From contig NZ_NCST01000072.1 in NCBI RefSeq assembly GCF_002088975.1, positions 60,131-124,130 of the forward strand: a DNA stretch of 64,000 nucleotides, given 5' to 3'. Below are positions 48,110 to 58,706 of this stretch, piece after piece. The notes under the pieces were generated by a model. That model saw nothing but the letters and a program-made list of their open reading frames with translations, was not told the origin of the DNA and searched no databases. The first letter of the stretch is position 1; every line of letters begins with the position of its first letter. A program made the position numbers and the translations under genes. Origin of the DNA: Henriciella aquimarina (GTDB lineage: Bacteria > Pseudomonadota > Alphaproteobacteria > Caulobacterales > Hyphomonadaceae).

Positions 48110-48996
48110 CCAGCCGCCTCAATCGTCCACGCCGTAACTGTTCCGGGCAGCATGTTCGGGATGATGACGGTGTCGCCGAAGACGGTGAGGTCGTTCTGCA
48201 GGATGCCGTTTTCCTGTGTGTTGAGCAGCTCCGCCGTCTCGCCCTTGTCGCTGACAAACCAGACCTGGCCCGGTAGGCCGGAGACGAGATAGCCGCCCTC
48301 TGTCCGGCCGACACTTTCGGCCTCGTCCAGGCCGGTGACGATCTCGCTCAGCGCGCCAGCCTCATTGACCGCATAGAGCGTGCCGGATGCCTTGGTCGCG
48401 ACCAGTAACCGGTCGCCGTCGGGCTCAAGCCCGGTCACACCGGCAAGCCGCTCATCCTCCAGCCAGATGCCGCTCTCGTCGCCAGCCAGGCGCCAGATCT
48501 TGCCGCCCGCGCTGTCGGAGACGAGCACGGTGGCGTTCCAGGCGGCCATGTCGGCGAGAGCCACGGCCCCTTTGATGTCGAAGGTTGTGAGCAAGGTGCC
48601 GTCATCCGGGTCGACGAGGTGGATACGGTCGATATCGGCGACATAGAGGATGCCCCGGTCGACCACCATGCCCTGGGGCGCGTCCATGCCGGTGGCAAAC
48701 CGTTCCTCGAGGACCTCGCCCTCGGCAGAGACTTTCGAAATCCAGCCAGAGCCGTCACGCGCATCGGGCTCCCCGGCGATATTGGAGATGAAATAGCCCC
48801 CGCCCGGCGCGGCCGCGACGCCCTTGGGGGAGGCGAAGCCCTCAGCCTTCCATCGCTCGACCAGACGTATCGGCGCATCGGTCTCCGGCGTTTGCCGGAG
48901 GCTGTCGGGGCCGGGCGTCTCGGTCGTCCGGTTTGCGGGTTCGCAGGCCGCGATGAGGGCCAGGGCGGCAAGCAGGCTTGTGGTCGTGCGCATCAT
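48106..48996 (-). CDS. secreted beta-propeller lipoprotein (SMP-30/NHL-like)
   Basis: 296 residues. Lipobox-bearing leader (MMRTTTSLLAALALIAACEP). The mature part has repeated strands around FASPKGVAAAPGGGYFISNIAGEP, DAPQGMVVDRGILYVADIDRIHLVDPDDGTLL and GVTGLEPDGDRLLVATKASGTLYAVN, typical of six-bladed propellers such as SMP-30/gluconolactonase and NHL repeats. Probably periplasmic sugar-lactone or ligand binding; substrate unknown. The start at 48996 follows an extended N-terminal frame that is less likely. Confidence 0.8.
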   Translation of the reverse strand: MMRTTTSLLAALALIAACEPANRTTETPGPDSLRQTPETDAPIRLVERWKAEGFASPKGVAAAPGGGYFISNIAGEPDARDGSGWISKVSAEGEVLEERFATGMDAPQGMVVDRGILYVADIDRIHLVDPDDGTLLTTFDIKGAVALADMAAWNATVLVSDSAGGKIWRLAGDESGIWLEDERLAGVTGLEPDGDRLLVATKASGTLYAVNEAGALSEIVTGLDEAESVGRTEGGYLVSGLPGQVWFVSDKGETAELLNTQENGILQNDLTVFGDTVIIPNMLPGTVTAWTIEAAG

Positions 48997-49065
48997 GGCA
49001 ATGTCCTCACGGGTTGGAGGGGGTGAGGGGACCACAAGCCCAACTTGCGAACAAGCTAGCTCCCG

Positions 49066-50157
49066 TCAGGAGACCTGCCCATTCCGGTCGGCCTGCTGAC
49101 GTTCCAGCATCCAGCCCGGATATTCCGGTCTCAGCGCTGAGGCCTCGTTCAGCGCCTGAAGCTCGTCGAAGCTGAACTCCAGATCGATCGATCCGAGATT
49201 GTCCTTCAGCTGGTCGAGGGTGCGCGCCCCGATAATGACGCTGGTGACATGCGGCTGGTGCAGCAGCCAGCTGAGCGCGACCTGCGGGACGGTCGCCTTC
49301 TTCGCCTGAGCGATCTCGCGCATGACGTCGACGATGTCATAGCCCTTTTCCTTGTCGATGGGCGGGAAGTCGAACGCGGTGCGGCGGGCATCGTTCGGCT
49401 CGTCGCCCTCGCGGGTATACTTGCCCGACAGGAAGCCGCCGGCGAGCGGGCTCCAGGGCAGGATAGCGAGGTCCTGATCCTTGGCCAGTGGCACGACTTC
49501 ACGCTCCAGGTCCCGGCCCGCGATGGAATAGTACATCTGGCAGGACTCGAAGCGGTGCAGACCTTTCTCGCGGGCATAGGCGACCGCCTTCATGATCAGC
49601 CAGGCCGGCATGTTGCAGAGGCCGACATAGCGCACCTTGTTGTGACGGATAAGCAGGTCGAGCGCCTCGACCGTCTCCTCGATCGGGGTCAGCGGGTCTG
49701 TGCCATGGACCTGATAGAGGTCGATATAGTCGAGCCCCAGCCGGTCGAGGCTCTTCTCCACACCGTCCATGATGTGCTTGCGCGAGAGGCCGTTGATGTT
49801 GCGGGCTTCCTTTTCCCGGCGTTCGGCCTCGGCCTTCACGCTGTCGGCGGCATCGTCGGCCACCGCCATGGAGACACGCCCGAAGACCTTGGTGGCGACG
49901 ACGATCTCGTCGCGCGGGAGATTGTTGTTGCGGATCGCCTGGCCGAGCATCTTTTCCGAGATGCCGGCAGAATAGACGTCGGCTGTATCAAAGAAGTTGA
50001 TGCCGGCATTGAAGGCCGTGCGCACCAGTTCGTCGGCATCGTCCTGCTGCTGCTTGCCGATATATTTCCAGAAGCCGGTCTGGCCGCCAAACGTCATCGT
50101 GCCAAGGCACAGTTTCGAGACGACGAGACCGGTACGGCCGAGCTTCGTATATTTCAT
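49066..50157 (-). CDS. aldo/keto reductase
   Basis: 363 residues, TIM-barrel AKR. Catalytic residues: Asp/Tyr in FFDTADVYSAGISEKMLG, Lys in VVATKVFG, His in YIDLYQVHGTDPLTPIEETVEAL. It begins MKYTKLGRTGLVVSKLCLGTMTFGG. NAD(P)H-dependent reduction of aldehydes or ketones; substrate unknown. Single gene. Confidence 0.93.
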   Translation of the reverse strand: MKYTKLGRTGLVVSKLCLGTMTFGGQTGFWKYIGKQQQDDADELVRTAFNAGINFFDTADVYSAGISEKMLGQAIRNNNLPRDEIVVATKVFGRVSMAVADDAADSVKAEAERREKEARNINGLSRKHIMDGVEKSLDRLGLDYIDLYQVHGTDPLTPIEETVEALDLLIRHNKVRYVGLCNMPAWLIMKAVAYAREKGLHRFESCQMYYSIAGRDLEREVVPLAKDQDLAILPWSPLAGGFLSGKYTREGDEPNDARRTAFDFPPIDKEKGYDIVDVMREIAQAKKATVPQVALSWLLHQPHVTSVIIGARTLDQLKDNLGSIDLEFSFDELQALNEASALRPEYPGWMLERQQADRNGQVS

Positions 50158-50239
50158 GGGAGGAGTCCTTCCTGCTGTCTTTTCAGCGCCTCACGATGTG
50201 GGGCGGCCTCAGCGGGAAGACGAGGGCGATGACAAAAAT

Positions 50240-50515
50240 TTATGCCGGCTGGGCTATGGCGAACCCGTCCGGGCCGTCCTGCGGCGCGTTCACCGGCGGC
50301 AGGGCGTGCACGGATTCGATGCGCGCCTGGCGGCCGGGCATCCATTTCTCCCAGGCGCGCTCATGCACGGTATAGGCGGCGGTCTGCACGAAGGGCTCGA
50401 TGAGGCCGATGCTGAAAGCGACCGCCCAGTTGCCGGTCAGGGCAAAGGCGACCGTGATGGCAACGCTCAGGTGCATCAGGCTGTAGGTGCAGGTTTTCAG
50501 CAGGGAGCGGGGCAT
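50240..50515 (-). CDS. DUF2061 small membrane protein
   Basis: 91 residues. Two hydrophobic segments (TYSLMHLSVAITVAFALTG and AVAFSIGLIEPFVQTAAYTVHERAWEKW) match the DUF2061 family. Inner-membrane location likely; role unknown. An ATG at 50539 could extend the N-terminus. Confidence 0.85.
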   Translation of the reverse strand: MPRSLLKTCTYSLMHLSVAITVAFALTGNWAVAFSIGLIEPFVQTAAYTVHERAWEKWMPGRQARIESVHALPPVNAPQDGPDGFAIAQPA

Positions 50516-50931
50516 GGGGGATCTCTTCTTGCGCGTCACGGGACATCAAATATGCAATTGCGACGCATTATCAAGTAAGGGGTGTGCAGGCAGGGCTCTT
50601 ATGTCATTGCCATATCGCCGCACCGGTCCGCACCAGCCCTTGCAACACGGCGTCCCCGGAGCGCCGGAGCAGGCGTTCGGCCGGGTCTTCAGCCTACGGG
50701 CTATTCCGGATTGCAGCCTGTCATGACGCCGGATCCGCCGCGTCATGCACCTGCAAATGTGAGCCTGCCTCTTGAGCCTGCGAAAGGCTTTCCCATATCG
50801 CTGCCTGAAGACACGTTTGCCTTGAAGGCGGACGCGAATTTCACAATCCAGAGAGCCGTCGTTTTGGGGTGCTGCCCGACAGACCGAAAAAAACGAAACG
50901 GCGGCGGCTAAAGAAGAGAGAGTGAACTGAT
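50516..50931 (+). other. 416-bp non-coding region upstream of dnaK
   Basis: No convincing gene. It holds a sigma-32-like promoter (50771-50798) and the dnaK leader. Short open frames here lack coding features. Confidence 0.7.
50771..50798 (+). promoter_or_regulatory. sigma-32-type heat-shock promoter of dnaK
   Basis: -35 CTTGAG (50771-50776), 14-nt spacer, -10 TCCCATAT (50791-50798; 7 of 8 to CCCCATNT). Start would lie near 50805, giving a leader of about 127 nt before the dnaK ATG at 50932. No CIRCE repeat is seen. Confidence 0.7.
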
Positions 50932-52845
<1,914 letters not shown>

Positions 52846-52871
52846 GACAGATCTGGAAGATCAAAATCAGG

Positions 52872-52900
52872 CGCCCCGCAATAACCTTGCGGGGCGTTTT
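52872..52900 (+). terminator. intrinsic terminator of dnaK
   Basis: Perfect 10-bp stem CGCCCCGCAA / TTGCGGGGCG with a 5-nt loop, followed by TTTT. Confidence 0.9.
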
Positions 52901-52950
52901 GCTATCGGCCCGGACGTCTCAGGACCGGGCGTGAAACAGCGGGGCTGGCC

Positions 52951-54303
52951 ATGGAATCCCTTCAGGAATTCGGAATCGTTTCGTCGCTGCGGGACTTCTG
53001 GACCCAGGTCGAAAGCGTGTTCACCACCGGCTTTCTCGGCCAGCCCATTGGCAAGGGCGTGCTCGCGCTGGCCATCCTGGCGGTTGCCTTCCTGCTGCGC
53101 GGGCTGATTGCCAAGATCATCGCGGTCACCATCGGCAAGCTCGCCGGGCGGACCGAGACCGATTTCGACGACCAGCTGGTCGATGCGCTGAAGAAACCGC
53201 TGACCTTGCTGCCATTGGCCGCCGGCGTCTTTTTCGCGGCGCAGGCGCTGGGCGCGTCAGGCGAAGTTGACGTCATCGTCGCGAACATCACCCGTTCCAT
53301 TCTCATCATTGCCGTTTTCTGGGCGCTCTTCCGGGTGGTCGACCCGGTGCTCGGCCTGCTCAGGCGCATGCGGCGGGTTCTGGGGGAGACCTTCCTCGAC
53401 TGGATGAAGCGTATCGTGAAGGGGATCATCTTCTTCATCGGGGGCGCAGCCGTGCTCGATGTGTGGGGCGTGCCGGTGCTGCCCTTCCTCGCCTCGCTCT
53501 CGCTCCTGTCGGTTGCTGTGGCGCTCGGCGCGCAGGACCTGTTCAAGAACCTGATCGGCGGCATGACCATCATTGGCGAGCGGCGCCTGTCCAAGGGCGA
53601 CTGGATCTCGGTCGATGGGGTGGTCGAGGGTATCGTCGAGGATGTCAGCTTCCGGTCCACCACGGTGCGCCGGTTCGACAAGGCGCCGGTCTATGTTCCG
53701 AATGCGAAGCTCGCCGACAATCCGCTGATCAACTTCTCACGCATGACGCATCGCCGGATCTATTGGAAGATCGGACTGGAATATCGCACCACCGACGAGC
53801 AGCTGGCCAATATCCGCACCGCGATCGAGGAGTACATCACCTCCAACGACGACTTCGCGCCGGCCGCCGATGTTTCCACCTTCGTCCATGTCGACGAGTT
53901 CTCCGACAGCTCGGTCACGATCATGGTGTACTGCTTCACCAAGACGACGACCTGGGGCGAATGGCTGGCCATCAAGGAGCAGCTTGCCTTCTTCATCAAG
54001 AAGACGGTCGAGGCCGAAGAGGCCGGCTTCGCCTTTCCGAGCCGCTCGCTCTATTTCGAGAAGCTGCCGGACGGTTTTGCGCCGGAAAACTTTCAGCCAC
54101 CGGGCAATGACAGCGATGCCGCCGATGACGAGGCGGGCGTGTCCGATGAAGAGGGCGCCGAGGATGTCGACCAGGGCGATATTCCCGACAAGCACAAGAG
54201 CGCCAGCACCGAGCCCTCGCGCCAGCGCGGCGCCACACGCCGTCGCGGACCCCATCCGCATGGCCGCGGCGTCGATGCCGAGGACGGCGGCGAAGGGGAA
54301 TAG
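52951..54303 (+). CDS. mechanosensitive ion channel, MscS family
   Basis: 450 residues. Several N-terminal helices (LGQPIGKGVLALAILAVAFLLRGLIAKIIAVTIGKLAG, IRSILIIAVFWALFRVVD, IVKGIIFFIGGAAVLDVWGVPVLPFLASLSLLSVAVALGAQDLFKNLIGGMTIIGE), the last being the pore-lining TM3 with Gly/Ala. The beta domain follows (LSKGDWISVDGVVEGIVEDVSFRSTTVRRFDKAPVYVPNAKL). The C-terminal 80 residues are acidic and low complexity (DSDAADDEAGVSDEEGAEDVDQGDIPDK), unlike E. coli MscS. It releases osmolytes on hypo-osmotic shock. Confidence 0.92.
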   Translation: MESLQEFGIVSSLRDFWTQVESVFTTGFLGQPIGKGVLALAILAVAFLLRGLIAKIIAVTIGKLAGRTETDFDDQLVDALKKPLTLLPLAAGVFFAAQALGASGEVDVIVANITRSILIIAVFWALFRVVDPVLGLLRRMRRVLGETFLDWMKRIVKGIIFFIGGAAVLDVWGVPVLPFLASLSLLSVAVALGAQDLFKNLIGGMTIIGERRLSKGDWISVDGVVEGIVEDVSFRSTTVRRFDKAPVYVPNAKLADNPLINFSRMTHRRIYWKIGLEYRTTDEQLANIRTAIEEYITSNDDFAPAADVSTFVHVDEFSDSSVTIMVYCFTKTTTWGEWLAIKEQLAFFIKKTVEAEEAGFAFPSRSLYFEKLPDGFAPENFQPPGNDSDAADDEAGVSDEEGAEDVDQGDIPDKHKSASTEPSRQRGATRRRGPHPHGRGVDAEDGGEGE

Positions 54304-54321
54304 GGACAGGCTGGCGTATGC

Positions 54322-55380
54322 TCAGCCTGCCACTTGCAGCTCTTTGGCCAAGGTCGTGACAAGGTCCGCAGCCGGAAGGGGCCGCGCCAGGGCCACGCCT
54401 TCGCCGGCCCATTGGGCGCCAAAGCCTATCTCTCCCTTTGCCTTGGCGGCGGCGTTGAGCGCTTTGCCAAGGTCGTAGGCGCAAGGGTAGGCCGGGATGG
54501 CAGCCGGATCGGCGTCTCGTCCCCAGGCCGTGAACGCGTTTGACAGGCAGCGGGCCGGGCGCCCGGAAATCGCCGATGTCATGATTGTCTCTCCGCCAGC
54601 CTCCATACGGGCACGATAGGCGTCATCAGCAGCGCTTTCCGGGCATGCGACAAAGGCGGTGCCGAGCTGCGCGGCGACAGCGCCCCAGTCCGCGAGGGCT
54701 GTGCGGATGTCGGCGCCGTCCATAATGCCGCCGGCTGCGATGACAGGCAGGCTGGTCTTGGCGACCAGCTCGCGGGTTAGCGCCTCTGTTGACAGTTTCC
54801 TGTCCCTCGAGCCGGGGTCGAAGATGCCGCGATGCCCACCGGCCGACCAGCCTTGCGCAATAACGGCATCGAGCCCGGCAGCCTCTATGGCCTGAGCTTC
54901 CTCAAGCGATGTGGCGCAGGCGATGAGACGCGCGCCGGTCGTGCGCAGCGCTTCGATCTGTTTGGCCGTCGGCAAGCCGAAATGAAAACTCACCACGGCC
55001 GGGCGAGTTTCAAGCAGGACCTCTAGCATCGCGTCGTTTTCGCGAAAGCTGGTGTAGATTTCGCGCAGGCTGGTAGGGGCGGAGGTCTCAAACCTGGCGA
55101 AGAGGGGAGCGGCCCGGTCTATCCAGGTCTGCTCGACCTTTGTGTCGCGATGGGCCGGCGCGTGGCAGAACAGATTGACGTTAAACGGCCGTGCCGTAAG
55201 CGCCTGCGTTTTCGAAATGGCGGCGCGGGCTTTCTCTGGTGTCGCTGCCCCGAGTCCGAGGGCGCCGAGACCGCCGGCCTCAGAGACCGCAGCCGCCATG
55301 GCCGGTGTCGAAACCCCAGCCATGGGCGCCTGGAAAACGGGGACGCTCAGCGACAGATCGTCGATCAGTGTGTTTGTCAT
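54322..55380 (-). CDS. nitronate monooxygenase / 2-nitropropane dioxygenase family
   Basis: 352 residues. FMN-binding TIM barrel: VFQAPMAGVSTPAMAAAVSEAGGLGALGLG, AVIAQGWSAGGHRGIFDPGSRDRK, PVIAAGGIMDGADIRTALADWGAVAAQLGTAFVACPES. This matches class I NMOs, which oxidise alkyl nitronates. Downstream of ctrA on the same strand but separated by a terminator. Confidence 0.9.
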   Translation of the reverse strand: MTNTLIDDLSLSVPVFQAPMAGVSTPAMAAAVSEAGGLGALGLGAATPEKARAAISKTQALTARPFNVNLFCHAPAHRDTKVEQTWIDRAAPLFARFETSAPTSLREIYTSFRENDAMLEVLLETRPAVVSFHFGLPTAKQIEALRTTGARLIACATSLEEAQAIEAAGLDAVIAQGWSAGGHRGIFDPGSRDRKLSTEALTRELVAKTSLPVIAAGGIMDGADIRTALADWGAVAAQLGTAFVACPESAADDAYRARMEAGGETIMTSAISGRPARCLSNAFTAWGRDADPAAIPAYPCAYDLGKALNAAAKAKGEIGFGAQWAGEGVALARPLPAADLVTTLAKELQVAG

Positions 55381-55442
55381 TCCGGCTATTTAAGGGGCCT
55401 GCCTCACCGTTGCGACCCGCGCTGTCCCTGCACCGGCAAAAG

Positions 55443-55470
55443 AAAACCCCGGCGCGAGGGCCGGGGTTTT
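55443..55470 (-). terminator. intrinsic terminator of ctrA
   Basis: Perfect stem AAAACCCCGGC / GCCGGGGTTTT, 6-nt loop; the minus-strand product continues into TTTTCTTTT-like bases. Confidence 0.88.
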
Positions 55471-55498
55471 CCTTGAGTGTTCGGTTCGGTCTTGAAGA

Positions 55499-56224
55499 TC
55501 AGGCGGCGGCCAGTGCCTCGTCCTTGCTCTTCTTCGGGTCACGCAGGACATAGCCGCGGCCCCAGACGGTTTCGATATAATGCTCGCCGCCCGGATTGTC
55601 CGAAGTGGCGGTGGCCTTGGCGAGCTTCTTGCGCAGCTTGCAGATGAAGACGTCGATGATCTTCAGTTCCGGCTCGTCCATGCCGCCATAAAGGTGGTTG
55701 AGGAACATTTCCTTGGTGAGCGTCACGCCCTTGCGCAGCGAGAGCAGCTCGAACATCTGGTATTCCTTGCCGGTCAGGTGGACGCGTTCGCCCTCGACCT
55801 CGACCGTCTTGGAATCGAGATTGACCAGGATTTCGCCGGTGCGGATGACGCTTTCGGCATGGCCCTTGGAGCGGCGCACAATTGCCGTGATGCGGGCAAT
55901 CAGCTCGTCCTTGTTAAAGGGCTTGGTTAGGTAATCGTCTGCACCGTAACCGAGCGTCTTAACTTTCGCTTCAATATCCGGATTGCCCGACAGGATCAGG
56001 ATCGGCGTATTGATGCGTGCCATGCGCAGTTGCTTAAGCACGTCGTAGCCGGAGATATCGGGCAGCGACAGGTCGAGAATGATGATGTCGTACTCATAGA
56101 CCTTTCCGAGGTCGACACCCTCTTCACCGAGATCGGTGGTGTAAATATTGAAGCCAGCCGCCTTCAGCATAAGCTCTATGCTGCGGGCGACCGAGTTGTC
56201 ATCTTCAATAAGAAGAACTCTCAT
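55499..56224 (-). CDS. ctrA: cell-cycle master response regulator CtrA
   Basis: 241 residues. Receiver domain with the phosphorylated Asp51 ([18 protein letters not shown]) and Lys101 ([15 protein letters not shown]), then the OmpR-type winged helix ([53 protein letters not shown], and WGRGYVLRD). The C-terminus ends LAAA, the AA degron recognised by ClpXP. CtrA controls flagellar, replication and division genes. The upstream region carries a candidate CtrA box and three GANTC sites, matching Caulobacter-type autoregulation and CcrM timing. Confidence 0.97.
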   Translation of the reverse strand: MRVLLIEDDNSVARSIELMLKAAGFNIYTTDLGEEGVDLGKVYEYDIIILDLSLPDISGYDVLKQLRMARINTPILILSGNPDIEAKVKTLGYGADDYLTKPFNKDELIARITAIVRRSKGHAESVIRTGEILVNLDSKTVEVEGERVHLTGKEYQMFELLSLRKGVTLTKEMFLNHLYGGMDEPELKIIDVFICKLRKKLAKATATSDNPGGEHYIETVWGRGYVLRDPKKSKDEALAAA

Positions 56225-56237
56225 AATCTGTGCTCCC

Positions 56238-56336
56238 GAATCACTCTAGCGACACCGTAGCCGCCCCGTTAACCAATGTGAATCTACGGCGCGATCATTA
56301 CCAAGAATTTAACGCATCCTGATTATCGGCTGATTC
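56238..56336 (-). promoter_or_regulatory. ctrA control region with CcrM and CtrA-like sites
   Basis: GANTC sites at 56238-56242, 56280-56284 and 56332-56336. A CtrA-like pair TTAC-N7-TTAA lies at 56298-56312 (7 of 8 consensus bases), and another TTAA at 56269. The region is A/T-rich between the flhG-like gene and ctrA. Confidence 0.6.
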
Positions 56337-56348
56337 TGTTCATACCTC

Positions 56349-57200
56349 TTAACAATGAAGATCAGCGCCGCCGCTATGACCGATAAGGGTCTGGGCGATC
56401 GCGATGGCATCCTGCACCGGCTGGGCGGAGGGATCCGTCGAGATCAGTGTGCGCTGGCTGCGGATCGCTTCACGGACCTTTTCGTCGCGCATGACGACCC
56501 CGGCGAGCGCCGGGCGGAAGCCAAGGAACTGCTTGCAGGCCCGGGCGATAGCCTCATAGGTCTGCTGTCCCATGGCGCGGTTCTGGGCCTGGTTGATGAT
56601 GATGCCCTGGTCGACATCCGGCGCGTAGCCACGCAGCACCTTGATGAAGGCGTAGCCGTCCGTCATCGAGGACGGATCATCGGTGATCACCATCAGCGCC
56701 TTGTCGGCGGCCCGGGCGAGGCGCATGCAGTTGGCCTCGATGCCGGCGCCGAGATCGAGCACGACCTTGTCATATTGCAGGGCCAGCGCAGAAAGACCGG
56801 CGGCGAGCCGGGCAACTTCTTCTGAGGAGAGTTCGGCGAGTGCCCCGGAGCCTGAGCGGCCCGGCAGGACGTCGAAGCCGCCCTGACCAGCCCCGCCATC
56901 GACATTGATGACGGCATCCTCAAGCTCGATCCAGCCGGCGATCACCGCGGCGAGGTCGGTCTCGGGCGCGATGCCCAGCTGAACGTCGACATTGGCGAGG
57001 CCGAGGTCCCCGTCGACGAGCAGGGTTCTCTGCCCGGCCTGGGAGAAGGCGCTTGCCAGGGTGATTGACATGAAGGTCTTGCCGACGCCGCCCTTACCGG
57101 AGGCGACGGCGATGATCTGTCCAGGCTGGACACGGCGGCGCGGAATCTTGCTCTGCGAGCCAGTGGGCCTGTCCATGGATTTCGGAAGCATGAAGCTCAT
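56349..57200 (-). CDS. flhG: MinD/ParA-family ATPase, FlhG-like
   Basis: 283 residues. Deviant Walker A ASGKGGVGKT (about 33-42), switch region VDGDLGLANVDVQLG and Walker B in KVVLDLGAGIEA. It begins directly after the FlhF-like gene, which fits FlhG, the regulator of flagellar number and placement. It lacks the N-terminal DQAxxLR motif that stimulates FlhF GTPase activity in other bacteria; the N-terminus is instead short and basic (SKIPRRRVQPGQ). Symbol given from context. Confidence 0.82.
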   Translation of the reverse strand: MSFMLPKSMDRPTGSQSKIPRRRVQPGQIIAVASGKGGVGKTFMSITLASAFSQAGQRTLLVDGDLGLANVDVQLGIAPETDLAAVIAGWIELEDAVINVDGGAGQGGFDVLPGRSGSGALAELSSEEVARLAAGLSALALQYDKVVLDLGAGIEANCMRLARAADKALMVITDDPSSMTDGYAFIKVLRGYAPDVDQGIIINQAQNRAMGQQTYEAIARACKQFLGFRPALAGVVMRDEKVREAIRSQRTLISTDPSAQPVQDAIAIAQTLIGHSGGADLHC

Positions 57201-57201
57201 C

Positions 57202-58212
57202 TCATGCAGCTCCTTTCAGGGCGACATCTGCTGGAGCTTCTTCCAGCAGAATTCTTGATAACCGTCCCGGTGCGGCCGGAACGAGGCCGCCGCCGATGAA
57301 CGGCGTGACGGCGAGGTGGGCGAAGGCGAGGCCTGCCGCCGAGAGGGCGGAAACAACCCCGCCACGCCGCCGCGTCACGTCGAGTTTGGTGACGATTGCC
57401 CGGCGCACGCCGACAGCGGCGAAGGCGCGGGCGGCTTCTGCCTGGTCATCGGGGTGGCCTTCTGCCGATATGACGAGGACAGGTTCAGCGTCGATGACGT
57501 TGATGAGATCCTTGAGGCTGGCCATGTCCTCTTCATCGAAGGGGACGATGGCCGGCAGGTCGATGATGCAACGATACCCGTCGGTGCGCGCGCCCCGCAG
57601 CAGCGAGAAAAGGCTTTCCGGCGTGCGAGCGGCGCGGATCTGGCGCTGCTCGAGTTCGAGATAGGCGGCCAGCTGGGCGCCACCGGCGGTCGCATCGAGA
57701 TCGGCTGCGACCGGAAGCACTTCGGCATTCGCAACGGCGGCGCGGCGGGTCATCTTGGCGGCTGTGGCCGTGCGCCCGTGTCCGGGCGGGCCGATCAGGA
57801 GAATGTCGCGGGTCGGCATGGCCGGGATCGGGTCGCAGGTGATCAGCGCATCGAGGCCCGAGGCCATGATGTCGGCCGGATCCTGCGTCCGGCTGCTGAT
57901 CGGCATGCCCGAGTCGGCAACCCGTTCGGCAAACCGCTCCGGGGCGCCATGCCAGATAAGGGCATCGCGCACGCGGTTGCGAAGGGGGTTGTCCTGCGGG
58001 CGCCCAGGGGACGGCTGCTGCCGGTTGAGGCGGGTCAGGAAACGCGGTTCACTCGGAACCATGCCGCCGCCCAGCTTGTCGGTCGCTGCGCGAACCTCGA
58101 CGCCTCCCGGCACTTCCCTCTCTGACAGAATGATCGCGTCCTCGCCCATTTCGGCGAAGATCATCGCCTTGGCGGCCTCGAACGTCTCTGCTGCGAACAT
58201 TTTCATGCGCAT
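57202..58212 (-). CDS. flhF: FlhF-like SRP-type GTPase, degenerate G motifs
   Basis: 336 residues. The N-terminal segment RMKMFAAETFEAAKAMIFAEMGEDAIILSERE is the FlhF B-domain start. The NG domain has P-loop GPPGHGRTATAAKM (141-154) where the Lys is replaced by Arg147, G3 reads DLPA (218-221) instead of DTAG, and G4 TKLD (275-278) is intact. In other bacteria FlhF positions the flagellum with FlhG. The ATG at 58212 is preferred over an upstream TTG; a GGAAGTGGAG site lies upstream. Confidence 0.85.
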   Translation of the reverse strand: MRMKMFAAETFEAAKAMIFAEMGEDAIILSEREVPGGVEVRAATDKLGGGMVPSEPRFLTRLNRQQPSPGRPQDNPLRNRVRDALIWHGAPERFAERVADSGMPISSRTQDPADIMASGLDALITCDPIPAMPTRDILLIGPPGHGRTATAAKMTRRAAVANAEVLPVAADLDATAGGAQLAAYLELEQRQIRAARTPESLFSLLRGARTDGYRCIIDLPAIVPFDEEDMASLKDLINVIDAEPVLVISAEGHPDDQAEAARAFAAVGVRRAIVTKLDVTRRRGGVVSALSAAGLAFAHLAVTPFIGGGLVPAAPGRLSRILLEEAPADVALKGAA

Positions 58213-58257
58213 GGGCAATAAACTCCACTTCCGGAATCACACCCTCGCCGCAAAAGG

Positions 58258-58274
58258 TTAACAAAATCTGTTAA
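58258..58274. promoter_or_regulatory. palindrome upstream of flhF
   Basis: TTAACA-N5-TGTTAA, a perfect 17-bp palindrome 46 bp upstream of the flhF ATG. A GANTC site (58234-58238) lies closer to the gene. The bound factor is unknown. Confidence 0.4.
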
Positions 58275-58351
58275 TTTGTTAGGGAAACCAAAACGCTTGC
58301 CGCCGGCAAACGGGAAACTTGTGGATGGTCAGGGTTAATTTGCGGGCCGGT

Positions 58352-58612
58352 TCAGGCGGCGCGCTTTTCGTCGACAATCTCGGAGAGTTTTACACCAAGC
58401 TGGCCATCCGACACAACCAGGCGGCCACGGGCCATCAGCCGGTCGGAGACATAGATGTCGACGGGTTCATTGGTTCGCTTTTCGAGCGCCACGATCTCGC
58501 CGTCGCTGAGATTCATGAGCTCCTCGATCGGCATGCGGGCCTCTCCGAGAACGACGTCCACACGCACGGGTACATCCATGAGACTGGATTCCAGGGCGCG
58601 ATTGGTCGTCAT
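58352..58612 (-). CDS. fliN: flagellar motor switch protein FliN
   Basis: 86 residues. The SpoA domain is complete (SLMDVPVRVDVVLGEARMPIEELMNLSDGEIVALEKRTNEPVDIYVSDRLMARGRLVVSDGQLGVKLSEIV). FliN forms the C-ring base with FliM and binds FliH. ATG at 58612 has GGAG upstream. Between flbE and flhF. Confidence 0.93.
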   Translation of the reverse strand: MTTNRALESSLMDVPVRVDVVLGEARMPIEELMNLSDGEIVALEKRTNEPVDIYVSDRLMARGRLVVSDGQLGVKLSEIVDEKRAA

Positions 58613-58706
58613 CGACAAACTCCACAACTCTTCTGCGAATCAGTAGCCTCGCGGGGAATGGTTTCCGAGGAATGAACAGGTCATTCCGGACCATCTCGTA
58701 GCCCGC

